This document shows positions 19,599 to 28,452 of a stretch of 64,000 bases of DNA, piece by piece. The translations under genes and the position numbers were made by a program. The stretch comes from Muriicola sp. Z0-33. Lineage in GTDB: Bacteria > Bacteroidota > Bacteroidia > Flavobacteriales > Flavobacteriaceae. The notes beneath the pieces are model-generated. The model was not told the DNA's origin. It did no database searches and worked only from the letters and a program-made list of their open reading frames with translations. Numbering within the stretch: the first letter of the stretch is position 1; every line of letters starts with the position of its first letter. The DNA is taken from assembly GCF_026126425.1 (NCBI RefSeq), contig NZ_JAFMPW010000008.1, forward strand, positions 124,001-188,000, given 5' to 3'.

Positions 19599-19624
19599 GA
19601 CAACGGTTTTGGACAAAGGTTTAG
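19599..19624. repeat. Adjacent 13-bp direct repeats upstream of the first ECF sigma gene
   Basis: GACAACGGTTTTG is followed immediately by GACAAAGGTTTAG (11 of 13 identical). They lie 25 bp upstream of the TTG start, exactly where a promoter or regulator site would be. They could be a tandem regulator site or duplicated promoter elements. Function is inference. Confidence 0.5.
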
Positions 19625-19651
19625 TCTTGCAAGAATAATTTAATTGGTGTT

Positions 19652-21478
19652 TTAAGTAGCAAGAGATTGCATATTCACCAATTTCTTATAGGTTCCGTCT
19701 TTCATTAAAAGTTCTTCATGAGATCCCTGTTCAACAATTTCCCCCTGTTTTAAGACTACAATGGTATTTGCCTTTTGTATGGTTGAAAGGCGGTGTGCAA
19801 TAACAATAGAGGTGCGATTGAGCATCATTTTCTCCAGGGCATCCTGTACAAGTTGTTCGCTCTCCGTGTCTAATGCCGAGGTAGCTTCGTCCAGTATCAT
19901 GATCGGCGGATTTTTAAGCACTGCTCTTGCAATAGAAAGGCGTTGTTTCTGTCCACCACTCAATTTATTCCCGCTATCACCAATGTTAGTATCATACCCA
20001 TTGGGTAGTTCCATTATAAAATCGTGGGCATTCGCAATTTTTGCTGCGGCTATAATTTCATCATCTGTAGCACTTTCTTTTCCTAAACTGATATTGTTTT
20101 TTACCGATTCGTTAAACAAAATAGAGTCTTGTGTAACCAGGCCCATGAGGTTCCTAAGTGATTTTTTACTGATATCTTTAATATCGATGCCATCAATATT
20201 GATTTTACCTTTATCCACATCATAAAACCTGGTAACCAGATTGGCAATAGTACTTTTACCACTACCGGATTGGCCTACTAAAGCAACGGTATGTCCTTTA
20301 GGAACATGCAGATTGAATTTTTTTAAGACATATTCGTCTTCGTATTTGAAGGAAATATTCTCAAGGCTTACCCCCTTGTCAAAAGACAACTTCTCAATAG
20401 CATCTGGTTTATCTTTGATAGGATTTTCTGTTTCAAGTATTTCCAGTACCCGTTCAGCAGCTGCATTACCTTTTTTTAAGCCATATGAAGCCTTACTAAT
20501 TGCTTTGGCCGGCGTTAAAATATTATATGCAAGGCCCATGTATGCAATAAAAGAGGGGGCATCCAGGGTGCCATCAACCAATACCATTTTACCACCAAAC
20601 CAGAGTAGTACCCCTATTACCAGGATTCCCAGAAATTCACCAGTAGGTGAAGCAAGGTTTTGTCTGTTTAGAAGTTTATTGGAAAATCTGAAAAATCGGG
20701 TGGTAGAATGTTTAAAGGTCCTGAAAAACCTGCCTTCCGAATTGAAAGCCTTAATAACTCGAAGACCGCCCAGTGTTTCTTCTACAATGGAGAGCAATTC
20801 TCCCTGTTCTTTTTGTACGCGATCCGATTTCTTTTTTAAGGATTTTCCAATACGCGAAATGATCATCCCGGCCAGGGGAATAAACAGGAAGACAAATATC
20901 GTGAGTTTCACGCTTATTAAAAACATGATGATAATAGTGAATAGGATCGTCAGTGGTTCTCTAACAACAAGTTCGAGCACGGAAAGGAAAGAATGTTGAA
21001 TTTCCAATACGTCTGAAGTGATCCTGGCAATTACATCCCCTTTTCTTTTTTCTGAATAATAGGAAACGGGCAGAGCTGTTATTTTTTGATACATTTTGTT
21101 TCTAATGTCCTTTAGTACTCCATTCCTAAGGAAGGTTATAAAGTACATGGCGAGGTAATTAAAAATGTTCTTTAACAAAAAGAGTATCAATACCAGTCCA
21201 ATAACCAGTACTAGTCCGTTCATAGGGTCGTCCCCGGAATATTGGGTAACCTTGTAATTCATATAATCCAGATAATAGTCTTTTAGCTTTCCAAGACCCT
21301 GGTAGCTTGGGAGGGCCGTTACTTGTTTGTTCTTATCAAAGAGCACCTCCAGCATCGGAATTAAAGCTGCAAATGAGAGGGCGCTAAACAGCGCATAGAG
21401 AATGTTGAATAGTATATTGAGAAAACCAAATTTCTTATAAGGCTTCGCAAAGCGAAGTATTTTTCTGAAATATTCCAT
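19652..21478 (-). CDS. ABC exporter, MsbA/lipid type (permease-ATPase fusion)
   Basis: A 608-residue half-transporter. The N-terminal ABC transmembrane type-1 domain has about six helices (residues ~15-330). The ATPase carries Walker A GQSGSGKST, signature LSGGQKQR, Walker B IMILDEATSAL and the H-loop AHRLST. Such homodimers flip lipid A core, glycolipids or drugs out of the inner leaflet. The ATG overlaps the stop codon of the phosphohexomutase gene by one base, so the two are co-translated. The substrate is not readable; MsbA-like lipid export is likely given the sugar genes upstream. Confidence 0.88.
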   Translation of the reverse strand: MEYFRKILRFAKPYKKFGFLNILFNILYALFSALSFAALIPMLEVLFDKNKQVTALPSYQGLGKLKDYYLDYMNYKVTQYSGDDPMNGLVLVIGLVLILFLLKNIFNYLAMYFITFLRNGVLKDIRNKMYQKITALPVSYYSEKRKGDVIARITSDVLEIQHSFLSVLELVVREPLTILFTIIIMFLISVKLTIFVFLFIPLAGMIISRIGKSLKKKSDRVQKEQGELLSIVEETLGGLRVIKAFNSEGRFFRTFKHSTTRFFRFSNKLLNRQNLASPTGEFLGILVIGVLLWFGGKMVLVDGTLDAPSFIAYMGLAYNILTPAKAISKASYGLKKGNAAAERVLEILETENPIKDKPDAIEKLSFDKGVSLENISFKYEDEYVLKKFNLHVPKGHTVALVGQSGSGKSTIANLVTRFYDVDKGKINIDGIDIKDISKKSLRNLMGLVTQDSILFNESVKNNISLGKESATDDEIIAAAKIANAHDFIMELPNGYDTNIGDSGNKLSGGQKQRLSIARAVLKNPPIMILDEATSALDTESEQLVQDALEKMMLNRTSIVIAHRLSTIQKANTIVVLKQGEIVEQGSHEELLMKDGTYKKLVNMQSLAT

Positions 21479-23187
21479 TAATCCAAATTGAGTTCAACGA
21501 GGATTCTTTCTATCTTTTTTTCCAACTCCTGACCTACCTTTTGGAAATCTTCGGGTTTTTCAAGGGCGGCATTGATACTGAAATAAAATTTAATTTTTGG
21601 TTCGGTTCCACTGGGTCTGGCGGCCATTCTGGTTCCGTCTTCGGTGGTATAAATCAGTACGTTAGATGTCGGGATAGCTATTGGGGTAACTGCCCCTGTG
21701 ATCATATTTTTAGAAGTTGCAGTGTTGTAGTCATCTACAATGATCACCTTAGACCCGTCTAATGATGCTATGGGATTTTCCTTGTAATTGATCATCATTT
21801 GCTTAATTTCTTCTGCCCCGCTCATCCCTTTTTTGGTAAGAGAAATAAGCTTTTCCTTATAAAAGCCATAATCTACATAACACTGGATAAGGTCTTTGTA
21901 GAACGAACTGCCCCTGGCCTTGGCACTGGCAGCAATTTCGCAGGCAAGTAAAGTAGCGGTAACAGCATCTTTGTCTCTGACAAAATCACCTACCATAAAT
22001 CCAAAACTCTCTTCGCCGCCTCCAACAAAATGTTGATCGGGATAATCCTTGATCATTTTTGCAATCCATTTAAAGCCGGTAAGAGACGTTTTGCATTCCA
22101 CCCCATAGGCTTCGGCAAGTTGGTTCATCATTGGGGTAGATACGATGGTTGAGGCTATAAATTCGTTCCCTGTGAATCCTTTTTTCTTGCGCTGCTCCAG
22201 AAGAAATTTGGTCATTAATAGCATGGTCTGGTTCCCATTTAATAATTCCAAATCTCCGTTGAGGTTTTTTACTGCAATCCCAAGCCGGTCGCTGTCAGGG
22301 TCTGTACCAACTACCATATCGGCATTTATTTCTTTTGCTTTTTCCATGGCCATGGCCAATGCCTCCGGCTCTTCCGGGTTTGGAGATTTTACTGTGGGGA
22401 AATTGCCATCGGGTTTGGCTTGCTCCTCTATAATGGTTACGTTATTATAACCTGCCCGTTTAAGGACTTCAGGGATGGCTGTAATAGAAGTACCGTGCAG
22501 GGAGGTAAAAACAATCTTAAAATCGTCTTTGCCATCAGCGTTAAAATTGCCATTTTCAACAGATGCAGATATAAAAGCTTCGTCTACTGCTTCATCAATA
22601 AGTGCTATAAGATCCTCCTTGGCTTTGAAGTTAATCTCATCAAATCCTATACTGTTTATTTCCGCAATAATTTCCGCATCCTGGGGGGGCACTATCTGCC
22701 CGCCATCTGTCCAATACACTTTATAGCCATTATATTCCGGGGGATTGTGAGAAGCGGTTAAGACAATTCCTGCATGACAATTCAGATGCCTTACTGCAAA
22801 TGATAATTCAGGAGTTGTTCTCAATTCTGAAAACAAAAATACCTTAATATTGTTCGCTGATAGCACTTCCGCCACGGTTCTGGCCAGCGTATCGCTATTA
22901 TGTCTGCAATCGTAGGCAATGACTACTTTCAGTGCATCATCCGGGTATGTTTTTATCAGGTAATTACTTAATCCCTGTGTACTTTTGCCAAGGGTGTATT
23001 TATTAATCCTATTGGTGCCCACCCCCATGATACCGCGCATACCTCCGGTGCCAAACTCCATATCCTTGTAAAAGCGATCCTGAAGTTCTTCAGTATCATT
23101 TTCGATAAGAAATTCAATTTCCTTTCTTACCTCATCATCAAAATTATCTGAAAGCCAGGATTTGGCAGTGGTTAAAATATCATTCAT
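21478..23187 (-). CDS. Phosphohexomutase (phosphoglucomutase/phosphomannomutase family)
   Basis: A 569-residue alpha-D-phosphohexomutase interconverting hexose 1- and 6-phosphates. Ser146 in TASHNPPEYNGY is the phosphorylated serine, the metal loop is TDPDSDRLG (295-303), sugar binding is GGGEESFGFM, and the C-terminal phosphate site is RPSGTEPKIKFY. The length and motif variants fit the PGM2-like subfamily (phospho-sugar mutase). It precedes the ABC exporter with a one-base stop/start overlap. A TAATTTTG box at 23210-23217 sits at the end of the upstream GT2 gene and may be its promoter. Confidence 0.92.
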   Translation of the reverse strand: MNDILTTAKSWLSDNFDDEVRKEIEFLIENDTEELQDRFYKDMEFGTGGMRGIMGVGTNRINKYTLGKSTQGLSNYLIKTYPDDALKVVIAYDCRHNSDTLARTVAEVLSANNIKVFLFSELRTTPELSFAVRHLNCHAGIVLTASHNPPEYNGYKVYWTDGGQIVPPQDAEIIAEINSIGFDEINFKAKEDLIALIDEAVDEAFISASVENGNFNADGKDDFKIVFTSLHGTSITAIPEVLKRAGYNNVTIIEEQAKPDGNFPTVKSPNPEEPEALAMAMEKAKEINADMVVGTDPDSDRLGIAVKNLNGDLELLNGNQTMLLMTKFLLEQRKKKGFTGNEFIASTIVSTPMMNQLAEAYGVECKTSLTGFKWIAKMIKDYPDQHFVGGGEESFGFMVGDFVRDKDAVTATLLACEIAASAKARGSSFYKDLIQCYVDYGFYKEKLISLTKKGMSGAEEIKQMMINYKENPIASLDGSKVIIVDDYNTATSKNMITGAVTPIAIPTSNVLIYTTEDGTRMAARPSGTEPKIKFYFSINAALEKPEDFQKVGQELEKKIERILVELNLD

Positions 23188-23214
23188 AAGTTAACTTAAA
23201 ATTATACCCCAAAA

Positions 23215-24204
23215 TTACGAAGAATATTGGTCGCTGTGACTTTTGGATAAGGTCCTGGAAAGATTTAGTTCCTCCGACACTTTATACCGCTTTTCTTTTT
23301 TTCTGGAACGCACCATGATCTCTCCCAGGAACCCTGCCAGGAACAATTGTGTTCCTATAACCATGGCAATAAGTGAGACAAAGAATTGTGGACGGTCTGT
23401 TAGAAGTCTCCCGGCCGGGTTTATGAATAGTTTGTCTATTCCAAGGTAAAGTGCAAAACCAAAGCCAATAAGAAACATTACTACCCCAAGGGCCCCAAAC
23501 AGGTGCATGGGCCTTTTCCCAAATTTTGAAACGAACCAAATAGTGATTAGGTCTAAAAAGCCGTTTATAAATCGTTCCATTCCAAATTTCGTCTTCCCGT
23601 ATTTTCTGGCCTGATGTTTTACAACTTTTTCACCTATCCTGGAAAATCCGGCACTTTTAGCGAGTACGGGAATATATCGGTGCATTTCTCCGTGCACTTC
23701 AATAGATTTAACTACTTCCTTGCGAAAGGCTTTCAGGCCGCAATTAAAATCGTGTAACTTAACCCCAGAAGTTTTGCGGGCCGCCCAGTTAAAGAGTTTG
23801 GAGGGAATGTTTTTTGTAATTAAGGAATCGTAGCGTTTCTTTTTCCAACCGGAAATCAGGTCGTACTTTTCCTCGGTAATCAGCTGATACAATTCTGGAA
23901 TTTCTTCAGGATTGTCCTGAAGGTCGGCATCCATTGTTATGATCACATCACCTTTAGCTGCTTTAAAACCAGCATGCAGCGCCTGGGATTTCCCAAAATT
24001 CTTTTGGAAACGTATTCCCCCTACATTATTATTTTCTTCTGCAAGTTGGGAGATAACGCTCCAGGATCTGTCATTACTGCCATCGTCAATAAAGAGGATT
24101 TCATACAAAAAATGATTGGATTGCATAACATTTACAATCCAATCATGGAGTTCTCTTAAAGATTCTTCTTCGTTGAGTAAAGGAATTATGATAGAGATAT
24201 TCAT
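23215..24204 (-). CDS. Family 2 glycosyltransferase, membrane-anchored
   Basis: A 329-residue GT-A enzyme of the polyprenyl-phosphate glycosyltransferase type. The N-terminal SIIIPLLNEEES start, FIDDGSND and the metal-binding MDADLQDNPEE (Asp92, Asp94) are all present, followed by two predicted membrane helices near residues 235-290 and a basic tail. Family members move glucose, mannose or related sugars to lipid carriers at the cytoplasmic membrane. It is followed by the phosphohexomutase and lies behind the DUF4199 gene; all four point the same way. Confidence 0.9.
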   Translation of the reverse strand: MNISIIIPLLNEEESLRELHDWIVNVMQSNHFLYEILFIDDGSNDRSWSVISQLAEENNNVGGIRFQKNFGKSQALHAGFKAAKGDVIITMDADLQDNPEEIPELYQLITEEKYDLISGWKKKRYDSLITKNIPSKLFNWAARKTSGVKLHDFNCGLKAFRKEVVKSIEVHGEMHRYIPVLAKSAGFSRIGEKVVKHQARKYGKTKFGMERFINGFLDLITIWFVSKFGKRPMHLFGALGVVMFLIGFGFALYLGIDKLFINPAGRLLTDRPQFFVSLIAMVIGTQLFLAGFLGEIMVRSRKKEKRYKVSEELNLSRTLSKSHSDQYSS

Positions 24205-24244
24205 ATAGCGCTATGGACAATTCCTTTCAAAAGTACAAATAATA

Positions 24245-24766
24245 CTATTCGGGCTGAGATTTTTTAAGAACCAATGCCGGAATTAAAGTGAGTACGAAGC
24301 CAAAAAACAAACTAAACAACAGTCCAAAAGCTATTTGCATTACCGGTGTTGAGAATTTTTGCTGCATTTCTAACTGTGCATCAATCTGATCAGAACTCAG
24401 ATTCGTAGTCTCCTGCATAGTGGCCCTGGCATAATCCATTGCCTTGGTCATAGTGTCCGGATCTATTACATTTACCAGTATTTGATTAAACAGGATACTT
24501 ACTATACCTCCAATAAGACATATCCCAACCCCAATTTTCAGGGCTTGTCCAAAAGTCATAAACCCATTATTGGCCTTTTTAAATTGGGTTAATCCTAGGA
24601 TAATTGCAGCAAGGCTTAATATTAAACTTACTACCAGCACAGGTATTCCGCCCTGATAATGCATATCCATAGTATAAAGAATAAAGGTAAAGATGACGCT
24701 AATACCCCCAAGTAATAGACCAAAGTTTAAAGCGAACTTTCCTGTTTTCGGTTGATTTTCTTCCAT
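24245..24766 (-). CDS. DUF4199 membrane protein
   Basis: A 173-residue integral membrane protein with four predicted helices (about 12-32, 39-58, 72-97, 140-165) and a charged loop with TMKAMDYARATMQETTNLSS between the third and fourth. This layout matches DUF4199, a Bacteroidota family of unknown function commonly found next to GT2 genes, as here (40-bp gap). It shares its upstream region with divergent rpmE2. Confidence 0.85.
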   Translation of the reverse strand: MEENQPKTGKFALNFGLLLGGISVIFTFILYTMDMHYQGGIPVLVVSLILSLAAIILGLTQFKKANNGFMTFGQALKIGVGICLIGGIVSILFNQILVNVIDPDTMTKAMDYARATMQETTNLSSDQIDAQLEMQQKFSTPVMQIAFGLLFSLFFGFVLTLIPALVLKKSQPE

Positions 24767-24869
24767 TTTATTTAAATTTTTAGTTGAATAATTGATTAGT
24801 TAGTGGAAATTAAGTTTTGTTACATTTACAAGGTACAATTTTTACAATCTTTTTTGGAGATTAAAATTG

Positions 24870-24897
24870 TTGTTTCTTGAAAAAAAACCTAAATTTG
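24870..24897 (+). promoter_or_regulatory. Promoter of rpmE2 (-33 TTG, -7 TAAATTTG)
   Basis: TTG at 24870-24872, a 17-bp spacer and the box TAAATTTG at 24890-24897 match the Bacteroidota housekeeping sigma consensus. The start codon follows about 38 bp downstream. Confidence 0.75.
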
Positions 24898-24935
24898 CAG
24901 CCTGAAAAAATCAGAAGGTATCTAAGCATTAAACG

Positions 24936-25283
24936 ATGAGAAAAGACATACACCCGGAAAATTATAGACTTGTAGCCTTTAAGGACATGTCTAATGACGA
25001 AGTGTTCATTACAAAGTCAACAGCAGAAACTAAGGAGACTTTAGAAGTAGAGGGCGTGGAGTATCCCTTAATAAAATTGGAGATTTCAAGGACTTCTCAT
25101 CCTTTCTACACAGGAAAAGCTAAATTGGTAGATACGGCAGGACGTATTGATAAGTTCAAGAGCAAGTACGATAAATTTAAGAAACCTGCGGCAGCTAAAT
25201 CGGCTCCTGAAGCTGAAGCTCCGGTTAAGGAAGCTCCAAAAGCTAAAGTTGAAGAAACTAAGGCGAGCGCTGAAGAAGAATAG
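24936..25283 (+). CDS. rpmE2: 50S ribosomal protein L31 type B, with a C-terminal tail
   Basis: The first ~80 residues are type B bL31 (start MRKDIHPENYRLVAFKDMSN, then RTSHPFYTGKAKLVDTAGRIDKF). The zinc-binding cysteines of type A L31 are absent, as in all type B forms. The protein is 115 residues, about 30 more than usual; the extra part is a low-complexity Ala/Lys/Glu/Pro tail, probably disordered. Such tails are common on ribosomal proteins in this phylum. It has a good promoter and terminator of its own. Confidence 0.95.
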   Translation: MRKDIHPENYRLVAFKDMSNDEVFITKSTAETKETLEVEGVEYPLIKLEISRTSHPFYTGKAKLVDTAGRIDKFKSKYDKFKKPAAAKSAPEAEAPVKEAPKAKVEETKASAEEE

Positions 25284-25309
25284 GCACTTTCCTAGATATA
25301 ATAGAATTA

Positions 25310-25345
25310 AAAGTCACGCCAATGCGTGACTTTTTTTATTTTTAC
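25310..25345 (+). terminator. Rho-independent terminator of rpmE2
   Basis: AAAGTCACGC/GCGTGACTTT forms a 10-bp perfect stem with a CAAT loop and is followed by a T-rich run. Confidence 0.9.
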
Positions 25346-25359
25346 TCAAAATTCCATTC

Positions 25360-26535
25360 ATGAATTATATTCTTTTTGACGGGGAGGTAAGAAACTCATT
25401 ATTACCATTTACATTCACAAGGCCGGTAGCTGATATTCGAATCGGAATTTTAACGATAAGGGAAAAATGGGAAAAATTTCTGGCTACATCTACTTCGACC
25501 AAAACGGAAGAATATTTGTCTGAAAAATACCCCCTTGTAAAAAGTGCTGAAAATATTATGATTAATGGGGCTGTAGTACCCAACAAGGCGCTTGTTGAAA
25601 TCATCGGGTCATTAAAAGAAAATGAGGTAGTTTATTATGAAGATGAAGTTGTGGCTTATTATACAACCGATCCGTTTGAGGCTGAAAACCTTGACGGCTT
25701 CAGGAAGATCCAATTTAATGAAGCCCTTCTGATAGTAAAAAATACCTGGGATATTTTTTCAAAGAACGGCGAGGCACTTCAGGCAGATTTTGATTTAATC
25801 ACGGAAGGGAGAGAAAGCGCCCCTTTGTCTAACACAAATAGCCTTATTAACCCTGGGAATATATTTGCAGAGCAAGGCGCTAAGGTAGAGTATAGCATAC
25901 TGAATGCCACCGAGGGGCCTATTTATCTCGGGAAAGATTCAGAAATATTAGAAGGGAATCTTATTCGGGGTGGTTTTGCACTCTGTGAAAAAGCAGTGGT
26001 TAAGATGGGGGCTAAAATCTATGGCCCAACCACCGTTGGCCCATGGGCAAAAGTGTGTGGAGAGATCAATAATTCTGTTATTTTCGGATATTCCAGTAAG
26101 GGACATGATGGTTATCTCGGGAATTCGGTCTTAGGGGAATGGTGTAATATTGGTGCGGATTCTAACAACTCTAATCTAAAGAACAACTATGCCCAGGTAC
26201 GTCTTTGGAACTATGCCACCGAAAAATTTGAACATACAGGATTACAGTTTTGTGGACTGATGATGGGTGATCATAGTAAAACAGCTATTAATACCATGTT
26301 CAATACCGGGACGATTATTGGGGTAAATTGTAATATTTATGTCCCTGGTTTTCCAAGAAATTTTGTTCCTAGTTTCAGCTGGGGAGGGGCCTCAGGTTTC
26401 AGTACATACTTGCCCAGAAAGGCTTTTGAAGCTGCTAAGGTTATGATGGCCCGAAGGCATGTTGACTTTGACCAGAAGGAAGCCGATATTCTTAACCATG
26501 TATTTGAACTTACCAAGAAGTGGAGGAACTATTAG
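25360..26535 (+). CDS. GlmU-like sugar nucleotidyltransferase / acyltransferase-fold protein
   Basis: A 391-residue protein in the Bacteroidota group often annotated GlmU family protein. The N-terminal part is a reduced nucleotidyltransferase-like domain (starts MNYILFDGEVRNSLLPFTFTRPVADIR); the C-terminal part has hexapeptide-like repeats of a left-handed beta helix (for example the region GAKIYGPTTVGPWAKVCGEI). The canonical GlmU uridylyltransferase motif LxxGxGTRM is not present, so UDP-GlcNAc synthesis is uncertain. It follows the L31 terminator and precedes mtaB, separated from it by a repeat-filled gap. Confidence 0.78.
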   Translation: MNYILFDGEVRNSLLPFTFTRPVADIRIGILTIREKWEKFLATSTSTKTEEYLSEKYPLVKSAENIMINGAVVPNKALVEIIGSLKENEVVYYEDEVVAYYTTDPFEAENLDGFRKIQFNEALLIVKNTWDIFSKNGEALQADFDLITEGRESAPLSNTNSLINPGNIFAEQGAKVEYSILNATEGPIYLGKDSEILEGNLIRGGFALCEKAVVKMGAKIYGPTTVGPWAKVCGEINNSVIFGYSSKGHDGYLGNSVLGEWCNIGADSNNSNLKNNYAQVRLWNYATEKFEHTGLQFCGLMMGDHSKTAINTMFNTGTIIGVNCNIYVPGFPRNFVPSFSWGGASGFSTYLPRKAFEAAKVMMARRHVDFDQKEADILNHVFELTKKWRNY

Positions 26536-26554
26536 TTCACTGTGCAGTTAACTG

Positions 26555-26610
26555 TAAACAATTAGCAATAAACAATTAGCAATAAACAATTAGCAATAAA
26601 CAATTAGCAA
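26555..26610 (+). repeat. Four perfect tandem copies of a 14-bp unit
   Basis: The unit TAAACAATTAGCAA is repeated four times without a mismatch, and a fifth partial copy (TAAGAATTG) is diverged. It lies in the 207-bp gap between the GlmU-like gene and mtaB. Such perfect short tandem arrays usually vary in copy number between strains. No coding function is visible. Confidence 0.9.
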
Positions 26611-26665
26611 TAAGAATTGAGCTGTGGCCGGGAGGTTCTTATCTGTAATATGTTCTTCTTACTTC

Positions 26666-26712
26666 CTCCTTCGTATTTCATACCCCGTATTTCGTACCTC
26701 GTAATTCCTCCC
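26666..26712 (+). repeat. Degenerate CGTATTTC/CGTAATTC repeats
   Basis: Near-copies such as TTCGTATTTC, CCCGTATTTC and CTCGTAATTC follow one another in a T/C-rich stretch immediately before the mtaB -7 box. They look like the degenerate TTCGTAATTCGTA-type low-complexity spacers common between flavobacterial genes. Confidence 0.6.
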
Positions 26713-26720
26713 TATCTTTG
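26713..26720 (+). promoter_or_regulatory. -7 element TATCTTTG of mtaB
   Basis: A TAnnTTTG match 22 bp upstream of the proposed mtaB start. It supports the ATG at 26743 rather than the much earlier in-frame start. No clear -33 box was found because the region in front is the degenerate repeat. Confidence 0.55.
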
Positions 26721-26742
26721 CCGTCCGTTTATTAATATTGGG

Positions 26743-28089
26743 ATGAAGAAAAAAGTTGCGTTTTATACACTTGGCTGCAAGCTTAACTTTTCTGAGACCT
26801 CTACTATTGCCAGAGGTTTTGTAGATGAAGGTTTTGAGCGGGTAGATTTTTCTCAGCAGGCAGATATGTACGTAATTAATACTTGTTCTGTAACAGAAAA
26901 TGCAGACAAGCGCTTTAAAACTGTGGTCAGACAAGCACATAAGGCGAATCCGGATGCTTTTGTTGCTGCAATTGGTTGTTATGCCCAATTAAAACCTGAA
27001 GAATTAGCTGCTGTTGACGGTGTAGACCTGGTATTGGGGGCGACAGAAAAATTCAAGATCACCGATTATGTCAATGATTTATTTGGCCGTCCTAAAACTG
27101 CACTCAGGATGACCGAGATTCATTCATGTGAAATTAAGGAGGCCGATTTCTATGTCGGTTCCTATGCAATCGGGGATAGGACCAGGGCATTTTTGAAAGT
27201 ACAGGATGGTTGTGATTACAAATGCACTTATTGTACTATTCCACTGGCCAGAGGAATATCGCGCAGTGATACTCTGGAGAACGTGCTGAACAATGCCAAA
27301 GAAATTTCGGCTAAAGGCATTAAGGAGATTGTCTTGACTGGAGTTAATATTGGTGACTATGGAAAGGGAGAGTTTGGGAATAAAAAGCACGAGCATACCT
27401 TTTTAGATCTGGTAGAAGCACTGGATAGGGTAGAAGGGATCAGCAGGTTGAGAATTTCATCAATAGAACCCAACCTCCTAAAAAATGAAACTATAGATTT
27501 TGTAGCTCATAGTAAACGTTTTGTGCCACATTTCCATATTCCCCTGCAAAGTGGTTCGGATGAATTATTAAAGTTGATGCGGCGCAGATATATGAGTAAT
27601 TTGTATACGGACCGCGTTAAGAAAATTAAAGAGGTAATGCCTAATGCCTGTATTGGAGTAGACGTAATTGTTGGCTTTCCTGGTGAGACAGAGGAACATT
27701 TCTTAACCACCTACAACTTTCTGAGCCAGTTAGATATATCCTATCTGCATGTATTTACCTATTCTGAACGAGACAATACCCCTGCGGCCACTATGGAAGG
27801 GGTAGTTCCTAAAGCGGTTAGAAATAAGCGCAGTAAAATGCTTCGAGGTTTATCTGTGAAGAAACGAAGGGCCTTCTACGAAAGTCAGCTTGGTTCTGAA
27901 AGGACCGTCTTATTTGAAGGGGAAAATAAAGAGGGCTACATTCATGGATTTACAGAAAACTATATAAAGGTTAAGGCGCCATGGGATCCTGCCCTGGTCA
28001 ACACAGTTCATGAAATACAACTAAGAGAGATTGATGCAGATGGTCTTGTACGCTTTGATTTTAGTTCAAAAGATGTATTTGTACAGTAA
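26743..28089 (+). CDS. mtaB: tRNA t6A37 methylthiotransferase, MtaB type
   Basis: A 448-residue radical-SAM methylthiotransferase that makes ms2t6A at position 37 of tRNA. The N-terminal UPF0004 domain has the three cluster cysteines (Cys12, Cys48, Cys79), the radical-SAM motif is CDYKCTYC (Cys157, 161, 164), and a TRAM domain ends the protein. The start TLGCKLN favours MtaB over MiaB and RimO. The open frame extends 42 codons upstream, but those codons translate the repeat spacer and have no family counterpart; the ATG at 26743 with a -7 box in front is the better start. Confidence 0.92.
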   Translation: MKKKVAFYTLGCKLNFSETSTIARGFVDEGFERVDFSQQADMYVINTCSVTENADKRFKTVVRQAHKANPDAFVAAIGCYAQLKPEELAAVDGVDLVLGATEKFKITDYVNDLFGRPKTALRMTEIHSCEIKEADFYVGSYAIGDRTRAFLKVQDGCDYKCTYCTIPLARGISRSDTLENVLNNAKEISAKGIKEIVLTGVNIGDYGKGEFGNKKHEHTFLDLVEALDRVEGISRLRISSIEPNLLKNETIDFVAHSKRFVPHFHIPLQSGSDELLKLMRRRYMSNLYTDRVKKIKEVMPNACIGVDVIVGFPGETEEHFLTTYNFLSQLDISYLHVFTYSERDNTPAATMEGVVPKAVRNKRSKMLRGLSVKKRRAFYESQLGSERTVLFEGENKEGYIHGFTENYIKVKAPWDPALVNTVHEIQLREIDADGLVRFDFSSKDVFVQ

Positions 28090-28115
28090 ATAATTTCGCG
28101 TATATCCATAAAAAA

Positions 28116-28141
28116 ACCCGCTTCAACGAGCGGGTATATTT
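28116..28141. terminator. Bidirectional Rho-independent terminator between converging genes
   Basis: ACCCGCT/AGCGGGT forms a 7-bp stem with a 6-base loop, with an A-run on its left and a T-rich stretch on its right. It serves mtaB on the plus strand and probably the acetyltransferase gene on the minus strand. Confidence 0.85.
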
Positions 28142-28158
28142 TTAGTATTAAGCGAAAA

Positions 28159-28452
28159 TCATATTCTTATCCCAACGGGAAGCATTTCCTTATACTGTCT
28201 GTTCTTTCTAAGAAAACCTGCTATTTGAGGGCTTGTAGGAACAACTCTGAGATTTTGTTCCTGTATATGATGCAAAACAGACTTTATAAAATCCTCTTTG
28301 AAACCGCCGTTCGATATTTCTTCTGGAATTACCAGTTTTGTTAAAAAAACTTTCCTTTCCTGGGAGGAGTACTCAATTTTGGCTAAATGTCCGTCAACTC
28401 TTGTTTCAAATTGACGTAGAAAACTATTGTCCTTAATTGCTACTTCATTCAT
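28159..28452 (-). CDS. Small GNAT-like N-acetyltransferase (NATD1/YjdJ type)
   Basis: A 97-residue minimal GCN5-fold protein. RVDGHLAKIEY and the region NLRVVPTSPQIAGFLRKNRQYKEM follow the pattern of the short YjdJ/NATD1 family, with the acetyl-CoA loop region VIPEEISNGGF standing in for the usual G-x-G motif. The open frame could start 24 codons earlier, but the internal ATG at 28452 gives the normal family length. Substrate unknown. It converges on mtaB. Confidence 0.75.
   Translation of the reverse strand: MNEVAIKDNSFLRQFETRVDGHLAKIEYSSQERKVFLTKLVIPEEISNGGFKEDFIKSVLHHIQEQNLRVVPTSPQIAGFLRKNRQYKEMLPVGIRI

Noticed and set aside
20241-20999. 252-codon open frame antisense to the ABC exporter
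   Set aside because: Lies wholly inside a convincing gene on the other strand, has no family motif, no start signal, and its residues reflect the reverse reading of the transporter.
26617-26742. Upstream 42-codon extension of the mtaB frame
   Set aside because: Translates repeat spacer and the -7 region; the conserved protein starts at 26743.
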